DNA of 64,000 nucleotides from Dasypus novemcinctus (Eukaryota; Chordata; Mammalia; Cingulata; Dasypodidae): the NCBI RefSeq assembly GCF_030445035.2, contig NC_080689.1, forward strand, positions 27,867,278 through 27,931,277, in the 5' to 3' direction. Shown piece after piece: positions 49,604-62,207 of the stretch (position 1 is its first letter; each line of letters begins with the position of its first letter). The notes beneath the pieces were generated by a model. The model worked only from the letters and a program-made list of their open reading frames with translations. It was not told where the DNA came from and ran no database searches. Position numbers and translations under genes: made by a program.

Positions 49604-52600
49604 TAGACATTTCTATAATGCACGCATTAAGGACAGATTCTGTTGGTCCTAGTTAACTTATAGAGACTCTAGTACCATATTAGCATAGAGGGCAAACGTG
49701 TAACTAAAGTGTGACTTAAACTTGTTCTCTAACCCATGACCTTCCTATGAAGAGAATATAATTTTTTTCATATTGAGCCCCTGAAGGACTATTTGTAGAA
49801 GATTTTAATGCCTCTCTTCAGAGGGTAATATTGTATTAATAGCATTCAAGTCCTCTCTTGCTAAATAGGTGTTATCACTTCAGGATGATTAACATATTTG
49901 CGGCTAAATTTGTTCAGTTTCTTGACCGAAAGGTTTTCGACTTTTTCTAGAAAAATACTTTTCTAAAGTGTTTTAAATGCAAGGACCTATAGAAAGGAGC
50001 ATACTTAAGGAAAGAACATTGAGGGGCAAACATTAAATCTGGTTGGTGATAAAAGTTGAGCAAGCTGTCAGAATACGTAATTAGAGATTGCAGTTTGTTT
50101 GACTGGTAGGTAGACCTGGGTCAATTCAAGAGGCCAGGCTGATGCAGAGTTAAAGAAGATAGAGGTGCGAGTTTGTGTGAATGAGAGGCTACCTGTGCCG
50201 AAGGAAGGCTAAATTTATCTACAGGTTCTGTGCCTTAACCAATCACATGCCCGCTGATTGACAGAGCTTCTAGGGTTGCTTAAGGCACTCATCATCAGAA
50301 AATGCTTATGGCGCATATTTGTTTAAAAAAACAAAAGACTGAGAAAAACACCTTTCCAATTTAGAATTTCCTAATAACATCTGAAAAGTGGGTTATATTT
50401 AACTGGAGGGATTTATTGAAATATAAAAATACAATGCTTATGGCAACCGAACAGCAGCTCTATATAGAAATTTATGAGAGAAGGAAAAGTAATTTTATCC
50501 CTAGGTAGAAGTCAGAGCAGCTACTATACTTAAACAAAAATATTATATGTTGTAATTTTCTCTCTCAAATGAGGCTGACACGATCACTTTCTCTGTTGCA
50601 ATGTCAGGAATTTGTGTTTACCTTTCCCCTGGCCATATTTGGCTTTGTGCCGCAGTGCTAATAAAGTTAGAAAATATTACTGTTATGATATTGAAACGGT
50701 TTTGCCGTTTCTGATGACGTTGTAACTGGGATTCCTTCAAGTGAAAGCTTACTTTTACTTCACTAAAACATTCTTTGTTTTTTATATAAGGAGAGTTCAC
50801 CACGGTTGGTTTTTTTCTTTTCTTTTCCTGTGGAAATGCCTAGATCCTTTCACTACATTTTCTCCATCAGTGAAAGGTGCAATTTCACACAGCTAATTGG
50901 GCATGTGGGCTGTGGAGAGCGGGGGGCGATTCTTAGGGGTGGGCTTGAAGACTTTTTGGGTATATTTTTGAGTAGTCATTCTCTTCATAATGAGATGCTT
51001 AAAAGATTTTTGAATCTGTAGTAAATGCAATTCTTTTCTCATCTTGTTTTACACATACTTGTGTCTTTTAATATCTTTCTGCCTGGCCAATGCTGCATCC
51101 TGTATGTAATTTACATACTTCAGTATCAAACAACTGCTGTGAATTTCTTCCTCCAAAAAGGAAGTGGAATTATTGTGGGAAACTGTACAAACCTGAAGTT
51201 TGCATTTAGAAGACTAGTGGGTTCAGCCTTATGAAGGTCGCTGATGTGGCGTTCATGCCAAAATCCAACGATGAACTAGTGTCAACAACCAAAAGAAAAA
51301 TTCGCCAACGGTAAGGCAAATGATCTCTGCAACAAATTCTTCCCAACTTGGAAAGTTAAATGAAAGACCCTATGTTAACAACACAGGGTTTGGCTCACTG
51401 GAGGCACCTGTGGATGTGTCACTTAACCCTGAATCCATTTATCTCATTGGTGAAAAACAGAATGTGAAATAAAACAAAAATCAGTAAATTTCTATTAATG
51501 GAAAATTCCTTGACAGGTTTCAGAATGGCCCCATTAAGCAATCTCAATTTGAAAAAATATCTCTAGACCAGAATGGAACATTAATTTAATTAGAGTTCCA
51601 TAACTGGGCTCTTCCTGATTAAATCAAAGGATAGTGTTAATTCTCTTAAATTACTTGGTCTTGAATTCTTCATGCCATTTCCAGGTACCAAATATGATGC
51701 TTTGTACAAAGTAAATATTGAGATTTGTAGAATTGTATGATTGAAAACAAAATAATGGACTCTGACATTCAATTTTAAATTTTCTCCATTGCCTTGATTG
51801 TATACATATTTTTAAAAGTTTTTAAAAAGTAATATTGAACAGAATATAAAGTGAGCCGATGATCCTGGAACAAAGACTGCTAAACTGATTAATTTTCTGC
51901 CCTTTTTGGTTTAATTTCCTTCTTATTTTTTTTTCCCTGAAGAAATTACCCAGTTGACATTTCTCTAACTCCAGTATCCAGTCCTGAATTTTAATTGATG
52001 AGTACTGTCCAAACACTTTCTGCATCTCTCAACCCTTATTGATTTGGAAGGGAGGAGGAATGGACTGCTTCTCCTGGGAGAATGAGGAAATCAAAGGCAG
52101 AGTCTGGAGCTATGTTAGTATTCTCCCACAGAATGAGTATGGGGAAATATTCCCCTGGGAACCAGGACAGACAGAAACTTACAAGGAAGAGCAAACCCTC
52201 AAGAAACTCTAAGAGAATCCCTCCTCAATAACCCAGCAGCTTGTGCTGAACCGTCCATCATTGTTTCCAAACATTGTTGACTATTTTGTCAGTTGCTTGA
52301 AAGGGACCCAAACCGATGCTGATTTCTTTCCTTGGAAAACCCAGGGTCTCGTCTCTGGGTGAAGTCACAATTATACCATTCATTGATCTGCTGTTGGTTA
52401 ATGGTTAATTCTAAACAGCAACATAATGAATATTATTTCATTTTGCTGATGAAATTACTTCTAGAGTTGGAGTGTCAGTATATGAGAGGGGAAGGAAAAT
52501 GCAAGTTTAGATTCCTCATCACTAGGTCCAATCCACTTGGATGTATTACTTTCTCAGTGTTTTTAAAAATTGGTTCTATGGTTATAAGTTTGAAAATAAA

Positions 52601-55600
52601 AAAGGTTCACTCTCCATGCAGGCAACAAGCATGTTATTGAGCTGCATGACTCTGGAAAGGTTTGAGTCAAGCAAACCAGCCTGGACTCTGAGCAAAAAAG
52701 AATCACTCTAAGTAATATTCACATCAAGTGAAAAAAATACTTCTGGTATTATTCTAATGTTCATAGGCCTTCTCGATCACAGGGGTGAGCAAGCGTGGTG
52801 GATTGGTCCACGATCTGGGATTGGCTCCACCTGTTTGCCTACTTCCAGCTCCATCTAGTATTTGAATGGTGATGTGGTTATGACATTAATAGTGACCTGT
52901 CCCCTCAGCTGACTCGTTTGCCTCTGGATACTCTATGAATGGGCCAAGAGAGCAGTGGTTGGGCACTGCTGTGTTACTATATCCTACGTTTCAATAATTA
53001 ACATACATTTTCCTGATAGCTTTGCAAAAATACAATCTTTGCTTCAGATTTGGCATTTCAAAGCATCTTTTGAAAGGAATAAGCAAATTTAGTCCATTTT
53101 GAAAGGAAGGACAACTGTTTTCCTTTTGACTTTCTCTCACCATCTGTAGTTTTTTCTGAAGCCCATGCACAGGAATTTAGAGCCTGAAGTAGGAAAAGGG
53201 GGCAGAGAAGCAAGGTCGTTGACGCAACTCACTGCTCACAGCTTCTTTGGGTGCTAGACTCATTTCTCCACAAAATGGAGCCAGGTATTGGAAAAAATCC
53301 CAATCCATTTTGATGAGAAAAGTGCCCATTTCTTTTTTAATGTAAAACCAGGAAGAATCTGTAAGAACAATCTGAGAATAACAAGAATATTTTAAGCCTC
53401 ATGCATATATTTCCCATAGCATCAGCTGTTTCAAAGAAGATTTGGAATATCAAATTTCCTATAGGGTTACTGATAGCAGCAAAAACCTTATCTTAAGGGG
53501 CTCAAACTGAAACATCAAAGACAATATTTCCTTGTCAATTTTAACAATAACTGTTGTGCTAATAACAATAACTTTCAGTTTGCACTTCATAGTATCCTCT
53601 GCTTGTTGGTAAAATAGCAATAAAACAAAGTTCTTCTGATATTTCTGAGGTCCATGTCCAAGCAGGGGCTAATATGTAAAGTAGCAGTTGATTAAATAGG
53701 TTCCAATGAATTGGCATCTGCAACCATCACTCCTCTTCTGACAGGACCCCTTGGAGAAATCTCATACACAAACTAGTTAAAAGAGCTAGTTTGCCTCCTA
53801 GTAGAATCTTGGAGGGTAAATGCTAGGAACAAGATGACCAATGCCTATGAAAGTTGTGGGTTGGTGCAGTTAAGAATACTGAAGCTAAACTACACTTAGT
53901 GGAGGATCTACATGATGGTGGGAGATTTGGTATCTAATATCTGTGGCAGTCATTTTCCTCTGTTTCCAACATGTCAAAGCACATTTCTAGAAAACGTGAA
54001 CTGATGCATGGGAGCTCCCCTGCTGAGTCCTGTGTTTCAAGGGAAAATATAAACTCTTTTCCTTTTAATCCCCAGGTTTTGACCTAGACCAGGATATTTT
54101 TTCCAAGAGCTGTTTGCAACATACCCCAAAAAGCTGAGGGTAATTGGAACAGTCAGAAAGGAACCCTAATTGATTCTAAAGATTTTCTATCAGAAATGTT
54201 TGCTAAAGGGGGTGGAGAGGAATTTCTTTCTTCCCTTGTTTCAAAAATCGACTTATTTTTGAAGAAGAATCTATATAAGGGACATTATCAGAATTGGCAT
54301 CTCTACCTAAAAAGGAAAAAAAATGTAAGGAATGTACATCCTATCATGCCCTTTCCCCTCTTTCTGTTTATAAAAGGGCTCTACTAAAAAGGAATGCTAA
54401 TGTGACATGGGCTTTTAGGGCAATCCTAGATATCCAGAAGTGCTGTTCAAGTACTGTGACTCATGTCGTCTATTTTGGTATTTATATGTGTATCTCTAGG
54501 CTCTAGGAAGAGATGGGATAGAAGGGATTTGATCCTGAAACCTTGTCTGAATCTTATAGGAATAATATTATAATTAGCATTTCAAATTTTTGTTGCTTGT
54601 TTGTTTTTCATTGGTTGAGGTGATAACCTGTGATAGAATATGGAAAACAACACATCTATCTGCTGGTCATTAAAAGGCACATGTTTCAGAGACCTTTTAA
54701 CTGCGGGCCAATCTGTCTGGCTCTGTGGCTAGTTTGGGCTAAACATGAGGGCAAATTCTACCTGATGTATTAATCAATTGTTTTAAATATTAAATCAATT
54801 CTGAAATGTCAACATCAAAATTGAATCAGCCATTGATAAATGAAATTTTCAGAACATTACACTGTAAAATTTACTAATTTCACGGCTTAAAAAGGAAGAT
54901 ATTGACATTTTATGAGATACCATACTATGTTCTAGTGACTGTTTTCTGGGTAGAATGTCATTATGTTTGAGCTTACCTATGACAAGTTCACGATAAGAAA
55001 AATATGTCCATAATGATCACTTTTAGCATGAGCCTTTTCCCATTGCTGACAGGTGAGCCTCACTAAGGATAATGAGTGTAATGGGAGAACTATAAAGGCT
55101 GGCTTAGGAAAGAGGAAGAGGGAGTTTACCTATTCCCAAAGGTGACACCTCTCTGACATGCTGAAAAGGGTTAGGGCGGTGTGATTTTAAAGATTGTAGA
55201 TGGTAAAGAAGCATTGAAGAACTCTTTTGATAACAGAGGGGTAAAGTAATTGTAGTCAGGAAAATCTGGAAAAATGGGGATCAGAGTTTTAACTACTAAT
55301 TCATGTTGCATTTTGAAGTTATGAAGTAAAGCTATTTCCTACAAATAAATACATCAAAATAAACCACAATTTTCACAATGACTATTAACTGAAATGTCCC
55401 TTACAATAAGAGGACCTTTGACAAAACTGAAATTGGGGAGCCTCTGAATGAATCTTTTAGGACATCTTGACAGGCAGGAGACAAGTCACAGAAAGCTAAG
55501 TACTCACCATTTCTTATGGGCTGGGAAGCTGAAGTGCTTTCTCCCTTAGGACTGCCACCTCTCAGTGGATGCTGCTTTTGTATATGATAAACAGTGGCCC

Positions 55601-56194
55601 AATTAAGCTCCAAAAATGAAATAAATAACTACCACAAGCGAGTACCCTTCCTATGCTATTCTTGTAGGTGGAACATCATCAGGACTCCCGAAAACTTGAA
55701 ATGTGCTGTGTGATATGAAGATGGTGAATGTGGCTATAAGTATAAAAGAAGAGCAGAAATGCAGTCCAGTATGAAAAATCTGAACTTAGATCTGAAAGAA
55801 AGCTAATGAACCTAATCCATTCATAACAGCGTGTGTCTTTCTCCCTAAGATAAACAGGATTTTGTATGTCTTATCTACACAATATAGTCACTTGTTTTTC
55901 AATGGAAATGCTCATTTATCTTTGCTCAGATTTGCAAATAGCAGATTACCTTGGCAAAGTGGAGTGATTATTACAACAAAAGCCAAATGCCAATTGTAGG
56001 TCATGGTGAAATCCAATATTGTACATTGTGAAACATGAAATGGCCAGTCTTCTTGAGTTAAGAAACTACACATAGGACATGTTCTGGATGCAATTGCCCA
56101 AAATTGGAAACAGGAGATCAGAATCAAAAGAGAGTCTAGGATTAGAGAGAACTTACTGGTGTTCTGATGGGGAACTATTGTGATTAGTAAGGGA

Positions 56195-56566
56195 AGAAAC
56201 TGTAGTAGTGATGTGGAGAGGGTGGCCATGGTGGCTCATGGTCAGGAGAGGGAAGAAGAGATATGGTGTGGGGGCATTTTCAGGATTTGGAGTTGTCCTA
56301 GGTGATACTGCAGGGATGGATGCTGGACGTTGTGTGTCCTGTCATGGCCCACTGAGTGGACTGGGGGAAGAGTGTGGACTACAATGTGGACCACTGTCCA
56401 TGTGCTGCAGCGGTTCTCCAGAATGTATTCGCTGGGTGCAGTGGATGTGCCACAATGATGGAAGAGTTTGTTGATGTGGGAGGGATGGCGTGGGTGGGGT
56501 GGGGAGTATATGGGGACCTCATATTTTTTGAATGTAACATTTAAAAGAAAAAAATAAATAAAAAGA
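56195..56566 (+). mobile_element. 5'-truncated L1 3' end with A-rich tail
   Basis: 'GGGTGGGGTGGGGAGTATAT', 'GGGGACCTCATATTTTTTGA', then an A-rich tail with AATAAA (56553-56566). Same L1 3' UTR as the antisense copy at 21.45 kb. It lies antisense to SLC8A1 in the inferred 3' UTR block. Confidence 0.8.
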
Positions 56567-56767
56567 AAGTCTATATCTTGGGCCAGGAAACATTGAAAGA
56601 AATCTTATAGGGGCTGCTAAACAGAATATGCATTTGTAGAGCTGAAGTATGTTCTTGAGAAGGTGAAACGTCACTATTGGAGAATGGAGGGCTTCCTCTA
56701 CCAGAGGAAACTTTATTCTTTTTCTAGTTGCTTTCACAAAGTATGTAGAGCAACTAGTCAGTCTCAG

Positions 56768-56935
56768 AATTTTTTTTTTTTTTTTGACAGGTTAAGATCA
56801 GGGGCCTTGGGCTGTGGAGTCTCAAGCCCCATGAGGAAAAGGCAGGGTGTGCACCAGCTTTCTGTCCCAATGACAGTGAGACCACAAAGGAAATGGCTGC
56901 CATCAGGGATTCTCATTGTGGAGGACAGCTGCCTA
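56768..56935 (-). mobile_element. Possible short poly-A-tailed retrocopy, source unknown
   Basis: On the minus strand about 150 bp of mid-GC sequence ends in an A-run (plus-strand T run at about 56770-56786). The 7-mer ATTCTGA occurs on the minus strand at both edges, a weak candidate duplication. No AATAAA precedes the tail and I do not recognise the source. Confidence 0.35.
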
Positions 56936-56998
56936 TCAGAATCTCTGTGGGTTGTTTGGAACAGCATCTTCTATATAGTATAATACTATATTTGGATA

Positions 56999-57032
56999 CC
57001 ACCACCATCACCACCACCACCACCACCACCAA
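56999..57032. repeat. (CAC)n microsatellite
   Basis: Eleven or so ACC/CAC triplets with one ATC interruption. Confidence 0.92.
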
Positions 57033-59079
57033 TCTTAGTATTTATGCTATGAACCACAGAAAGCAGAGTGCCACAAAATCGTCACCAGTAGAAGGCTTGA
57101 ACCTGAATCTCTGAAGGAGTTAAAATTAGCTTAGAGAAGACTGAGAATTGTTGGGCCATAACATTCTGCTAAAGAAGGGTTGTTATAGGGTCAAGGCTGC
57201 TCTGGTCATTGACTTAATCTTTTTGCTATTTAAAGAAGTAAATGTTGGCTGTTCATATTTTGTTAAATCAATGACTGGTAATCAGGAGCCAAATCAATCA
57301 TTTGACCCCAAGAAAATATTTAAATTATCCCTATGTCATTCATGTATAAAAGTGTGCTGTACAGGAGCTGCCACATGTAATGAATATTCTACATATAGAT
57401 ATAATGGAGAATTCTAAAGAAAATTTTAAGGATGATCAGTAAACAAATCCTATCAATTATAGTAAGAAATAAATCCACTGATATGAAAGTAGACTTGCAA
57501 ATAAGCATACAAACTTCAGAGGTAAAAGTTTTTTTCCACAAATGCTAATTCCACTTTTGTATACCTTTCTGTACACAGGTTTGGTTGTGTGATACATGAA
57601 ATCAATAACTTATATAATTAGACAGTCAGAACTTATTAGCGCCAGGCAGATGTTCTACTGAGAAGCAAGAGGAAAACAGTATATGATACTAAAAAAGCAA
57701 ATCAATTAGTTATTCCTTAGGAAGCATTTCCAATGATCAGTTAATTCGAGTTTGATTGATTTGATATAATACTCTATATGGTAAAAAGTGGTCTGGCATG
57801 AAACTGTTCATGTGTTCATGTTTTGGATGCAGAAAAGATGCAAGTAGAGTAGTACCAAAATATGTTAAAAAACAATTAGTGAAATTGAAGAATATCAAGA
57901 TTACATAGCTTTCCAATATTTATCTCAGCACTATAGGATAGGCAAATATGCTGACATTTAAGTGTTCTCTTGAGAAATTAAAAATGAAACTTTGCATGAC
58001 CAAAGGGCTGGCATCTGCAAGAGTGTGAATACTGGATGTCTGTTCTCATTCTTTTGGATGAGGATACCAACTGCACAGTAACACCTTTTTGGTCTTTATT
58101 TCTTCGAAATATGAAAACAAAAAATGAAGTAGATGACAATGAAAAGAGAGAAAACATTCCATACAGAATATGCTGTATCACTAGTGGTTAAATCTGAAAT
58201 AATTAAAAACTTTATTTGTCTGTGTCAATAATGTGTATCATTTATAAGGAAAAGCACAATTACTATACTTTTCCCCCTAAAGCTGTGTACAATACACACA
58301 AAATGAAATAATTGAACAAATAAAATGAAATAATTTTACACAACTATAATAATTAACAACCCTGAAAAACCAGAATCAATATTTTCCCTATGGCATGAAA
58401 ATTTAAAAAGCAAACAAACTAAAAGTCTTTGAAATTGAAATTGACCAACGGCAAGAAAGAATTACTTAAAGTTCTCAGTGAAAATTTGCTATGGGATTAT
58501 TGTCATTCCAAATACGGCTAAAAATAGGTGCAAACTCCTTCTAATATTTAAACAACTCACATCCGTTAACTACATTACTTGGTGTTGCTAGGCTAGCTTC
58601 TCAGTTGGTAGATCTCAAGCAAATAAATAATAAATAAAGCACACGTTAGCAGGTGCCCCCAAAGGATCAAGGCCACCTGTCCTGGGCCATGATGGATCAG
58701 GTCTAAGTCTCTGGTAGAGAGGAGCAATCGAAAGGGGTGGGATATAGAAAAGTTATTTCCCAAGGAAGATAAAAACTGGGATGAACTGGGCCTTCCCACT
58801 GATCTCAGACACCAAAAGGACTGCACTTTTCTTGGTTTAAAATGGGAGCTGTACAGACCTGCAGGACTGGCCAAGGAGTAATAGGATTCTCTTCAGAGGC
58901 TATATTTATTACCTCCTGCTTGAAGAAAATCCCAGGATTCAAGACCCTTGGACAATTGTATTTATACAGTTTCAGTGTGTTTATGTTAAAGAGTTTCATA
59001 ATTGTGTTTTTCCTCACAAGATGAAACTGTCTCCACATAACTGTGTTAGGATTTACTCATGGAAATAGCAATTACATTA

Positions 59080-59155
59080 ACTCTAACCCCTTGAGGGCAG
59101 GGATCTGGGCTGTCTTGCTTGTAGCACAGAACCTGGCATGTTGTGTGGGTAGCCA
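59080..59155 (+). mobile_element. Short L2 3' fragment
   Basis: 'CCTTGAGGGCAGGGATCTGG' and 'CAGAACCTGGCATG' are typical of the L2 3' end. It lies in the inferred SLC8A1 3' UTR, antisense to it. Confidence 0.6.
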
Positions 59156-61108
59156 GCTTTTAATTATTTATTCAATTACCAAATATTTATTAATTGATAC
59201 ATGATCATGATTATTGAATGGAAGAAGAGAAAATAAGTTTCAACAGCTTTTATTTCTTAAGTATCTTTGTATCAATACAGGGAAGTCTCTGGCTTGGGAT
59301 TCCCATAGGCAGTGACATCACTAAGAGGTGAGCAAGGTCATTCCATTTTTCCTCATTAGTGGATTCATTACTTTGGAAAGAATTTTGGGTTTATTCATGT
59401 TCTTTGGTAATTTAAAATAGAAAGAGCCATTCTTTAAAGGGTTAAAAATCTCCCATGCAATCCTCCTGGGAGGCACTGATCTTCTCATTTAATTGCTTAT
59501 GTAGGGGAGACACACTTTGGAAGGCCCATTGATCATCTGACTTCTTTCCTACTCACAAACTGCAGATACAATTAGAGGGGTCTGCATGGTGAAAGAAATA
59601 GGGCTCAAAATAGCATTTTACATTAAAAAACAAAAAGAACAAACCAGCACAATCTAACATCTGTGCCAGACAGAGCAGATGTGAAATAAATACTTTGGGG
59701 GAAAGGGGTGTTGTAGAAATGAAGGCTCTCAAGGCCCAGGCACATCTGTCTAACTCACCCATTCTTTACGATGCCTTCCTCCTTGGCCTTCCTGACTTGA
59801 TTGGTGATTCTTAGAGGCCTCTGATGCGTTCCACATGGCTAATTTTCCATATACTTTGCAGTTTGCCTGCTGAACCTCTCAATAACTTTAATTTTCCATA
59901 TGACAATTATTGCTTCTTAGAAATGAATGTGCAGATCCATGAACAGATAAGCCATTTTCTCCTTTTATCCCTAGTAATATCAAACTAACAGCACAAAAGT
60001 ACCAACTTAAGTGAAAGAACAGCTCGCTTATGCCTTCAATGTCTGATCAATGTTGGTGAATTGGACAATGGAATAAGCTATACTCTACTATATACAAATA
60101 CACTTTGCTTTGTTTTTCATCCATGCACTGTGTAACAAGTTTCACAACAACATTCCCAAACAGGCACATGAAGAAGGAGCAAATGTTCAGTCATGACTGG
60201 AACAGGATTGTGCAGGCCATGGATGCTTTTGAAAATAAAACTGACGGACAATCCTAGGCAACAGCAACATGGGACACATATGGATGCAGATGGAACAGTA
60301 TGATGTGCTCCTTGAATGGGGTTATTCTTCCTGTTTGCATGGAGCGTGGGAGGTAGGAGGAAGAGGTTTGGGACTGGGGACTGAGAAGGGGTAGCTGGGC
60401 TGGAACGTCAGGGTAAGGGCCTTACTAATCATAGTCCAGAGCTAAAAAGATAAGAAATAAGGGATTTTGCATGTTCCTGGGAATCTAGGCACATTATCCC
60501 TGTACTTGTTGAACAAGAGTATCAGCCATCATATCTTTAAATATCAGATCGTACCTAGAACCATAACTTTTCCTGGCTCTATTTGAGCTTCTTCTTGGAG
60601 GCAGATTCACTTCTACTCAAATTCTGGAGATAAGCAAGAAATTTGGTAAAATAGTGAACATATGCTTCTTTCTTCTTCTCTTCCATGCCCAGATCCTTTC
60701 TTAACTAAAATAATTTTTAAAAAATTGGGGGTGGGGGAGGGGGAATCTTAATGATTTAACATATTACCAAAATCCCATTTGTATTTGGCTCAGTCATCAC
60801 CTTTCAAAAAGAGAGGCAAAAACTCCTGACCCTCCCAGCAGGGAAAAAACAACAACACAAAAACAAAAGTAAAGCCAAGCATCAACACCTCCCCAATCCC
60901 ACCAAAAACAAAAGCAAAAGCAAGAAAACAAATCAAAGCCTTAATGATTTATCAACCTGGAGATTGTACAACCCTTCTAGGCCGAGCTGCAAAGATGGAT
61001 GGTCCTGCCTCCGTGCCTTGTTCAACATGATGATGTCCCTGGGAATGGGAGGTGATGGTTTCTCATGTCGGCCCTAGTACAGAGTATGCTCTTGAAAGTT
61101 GGATTCCA

Positions 61109-61116
61109 TCAGCAGG
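61109..61116 (-). promoter_or_regulatory. miR-214-3p type 8-mer seed match in the SLC8A1 3' UTR
   Basis: The minus strand reads CCTGCTGA, complementary to the miR-214-3p seed (CAGCAGG) with the favoured A opposite position 1. It lies about 110 nt after the stop codon. Repression of NCX1 by miR-214 in mouse heart is established; that this exact site is the used one is inference. Confidence 0.5.
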
Positions 61117-61171
61117 TAAGTGAACATGACAAATGTCAGTTTCCTCTGTTCATTATACATAAATCTTTATG

Positions 61172-61203
61172 TATATATATATGTATATATATATATATAT
61201 ATA
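61172..61203. repeat. (TA)n microsatellite just after the SLC8A1 stop
   Basis: An alternating TA run broken once by a G, 25-56 nt downstream of the stop codon, so inside the 3' UTR as transcribed. Likely length-polymorphic. Confidence 0.9.
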
Positions 61204-61227
61204 AATTTACTATATCTGATTGTTCCT

Positions 61228-61604
61228 TTAGAAGCCTTTTATGTGGCAGTAGGCCTCCAGGGAGGAGAAGAAAATGTACAAGAGCCACAGGAGCACAAAG
61301 AGGCAGGATGTGAGGAGCTTGGCAGTCCGGGGCCCACCCAGCTCACCTCCAATTTCTGGCCTCCGCCGATACAGTAGGACCCCCACATTGATGAAAGCAA
61401 AAATGGTGAAGAGAGTGACAGAGAAAGCTAGCGTGCCAGGGGACACTTTGAACTGTTCCCCGTTGGCTGCATGGTAGATGGCAGCGATGGACCAGGCCAC
61501 GCCAATCCCCAGGAAGACATTCACTGCGTTGCTGCCGGTGACGTTACCTATGGATGCATCTGCATACTGGTCCTGGGTGGCTGCCACTTTGCTTGCAAAT
61601 GTGT
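61228..61604 (-). CDS. SLC8A1: SLC8A1 (NCX1 sodium/calcium exchanger), terminal coding exon, partial gene
   Basis: NCX1 exports one Ca2+ for three Na+ across the plasma membrane and is the main Ca2+ extruder of heart muscle. This exon encodes the last 125 residues, counting an Asp whose first base lies in the previous exon (phase 1 intron). Fragment residues 1-6 read DTFASK, the end of the family's TSVPDT motif. Residues 20-26 are GNVTGSN, the ion-binding signature of the alpha-2 repeat. Hydrophobic segments lie at about 28-47, 57-79 and 97-116, matching the last membrane helices. An RRR cluster follows the second, and the tail ends AYCHIKGF then stop. The exon start is set by an AG acceptor after a pyrimidine tract; the minus-strand open frame running 10 codons further upstream is intron. 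No frameshift or stop breaks it. It is intact and surely functional; earlier exons lie beyond the right edge. Confidence 0.97.
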
Positions 61605-61640
61605 CTGCAAAGAAAAAAGAAAGAGGCAACGGCACTCAAT
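61605..61640 (-). promoter_or_regulatory. SLC8A1: Splice acceptor of the SLC8A1 last exon
   Basis: Read on the minus strand, a pyrimidine-rich tract (CTCTTTCTTTTTTCTTTGC) ends in AG directly before ACACATTTGC. This is a strong vertebrate 3' splice site and fixes the exon boundary at 61604. Confidence 0.93.
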
Positions 61641-61789
61641 TAACTGTTTAGAGATGTCTGCAGAGTGCTGGAAGCTGTAGCTGTGTACTCCACAATTAAA
61701 CCCCAATGTAAAATAAATCCAGTGACCAGGAGAGGGCTTCAATGTTCTTCTGAGGCTTAGTCGTGTGGTCCAAAGAACAGGATCTAGAA

Positions 61790-61880
61790 ATCAAGAGTTG
61801 AGGGCTGGGTGCTAGCTCTGCTACTGACTGACTGGGTGATCTTGGCCAAGTTCTTTACCTGTAGATACCACAGGTCTTTA
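61790..61880 (+). mobile_element. MIR SINE fragment in the SLC8A1 intron
   Basis: 'TAGCTCTGCTACTGACTGAC' and 'TGGGTGATCTTGGCCAAG'. Confidence 0.7.
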
Positions 61881-61899
61881 TAATGGAACTTACAGGGCA

Positions 61900-62085
61900 G
61901 CATTTTACAAAGAGGGATCACAAGCCGTAAATACCAGCATCTCATGGGGGCCTTCCTTCTTAAGAGGAAATATTATAAGGCTCTATCCGGCCATGCTGAA
62001 TCAGCAACTAAGGCCTAGGAATCTGTTTTAATAATAGCCCCAAAGACTCTTAGGCATTACAGGTTGAAAATGGCTGCTGCAGGGT
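61900..62085 (-). mobile_element. MER5-type hAT MITE in the SLC8A1 intron
   Basis: 'TACCAGCATCTCATGGGGGC', 'GCTGAATCAGCAACTAAGG' and 'AGGAATCTGTTTTAATAA' follow the antisense MER5A layout. Confidence 0.6.
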
Positions 62086-62207
62086 ATTACCAAAAGATGC
62101 TGTTTTGTTAGCTCTAGTTTATAGATGAGAACATTAAGGTGTCACGAGATATTTACAAAGATTCAGGAACAAGTCAATAGTGGGATTGAAAATAATTGAA
62201 CTATAAC

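Larger units (their letters stand above)
44200..61227 (-). other. SLC8A1: SLC8A1 3' UTR and repeat-poor 3' flank (extent inferred)
   Basis: The 3' UTR must begin at 61227. Its end is not visible directly. About 17 kb left of the stop is strikingly poor in transposons: one MER5 at 49.3 kb, an L1 tail at 56.2 kb, a short L2 piece at 59.1 kb and a possible small retrocopy at 56.8 kb. The 17-31 kb region is almost wholly repeat. The block is AT-rich with many minus-strand AATAAA hexamers, for example at plus positions 59167-59172, 58905-58910, 58211-58216, 45330-45335 and 45098-45103. From memory, some human SLC8A1 transcripts have very long 3' UTRs; I cannot verify that here. The left boundary is a guess based on where repeats resume. 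Confidence 0.4.

Noticed and set aside
60727-60743. G-rich tract as a G-quadruplex
   Set aside because: Only three G-tracts separated by single bases; a standard intramolecular quadruplex would need one tract to be split, so support is weak.
61605-61635. Extending the SLC8A1 frame to the upstream ATG at 61635
   Set aside because: That stretch is the pyrimidine tract and AG of a splice acceptor; the known protein continues into an upstream exon.
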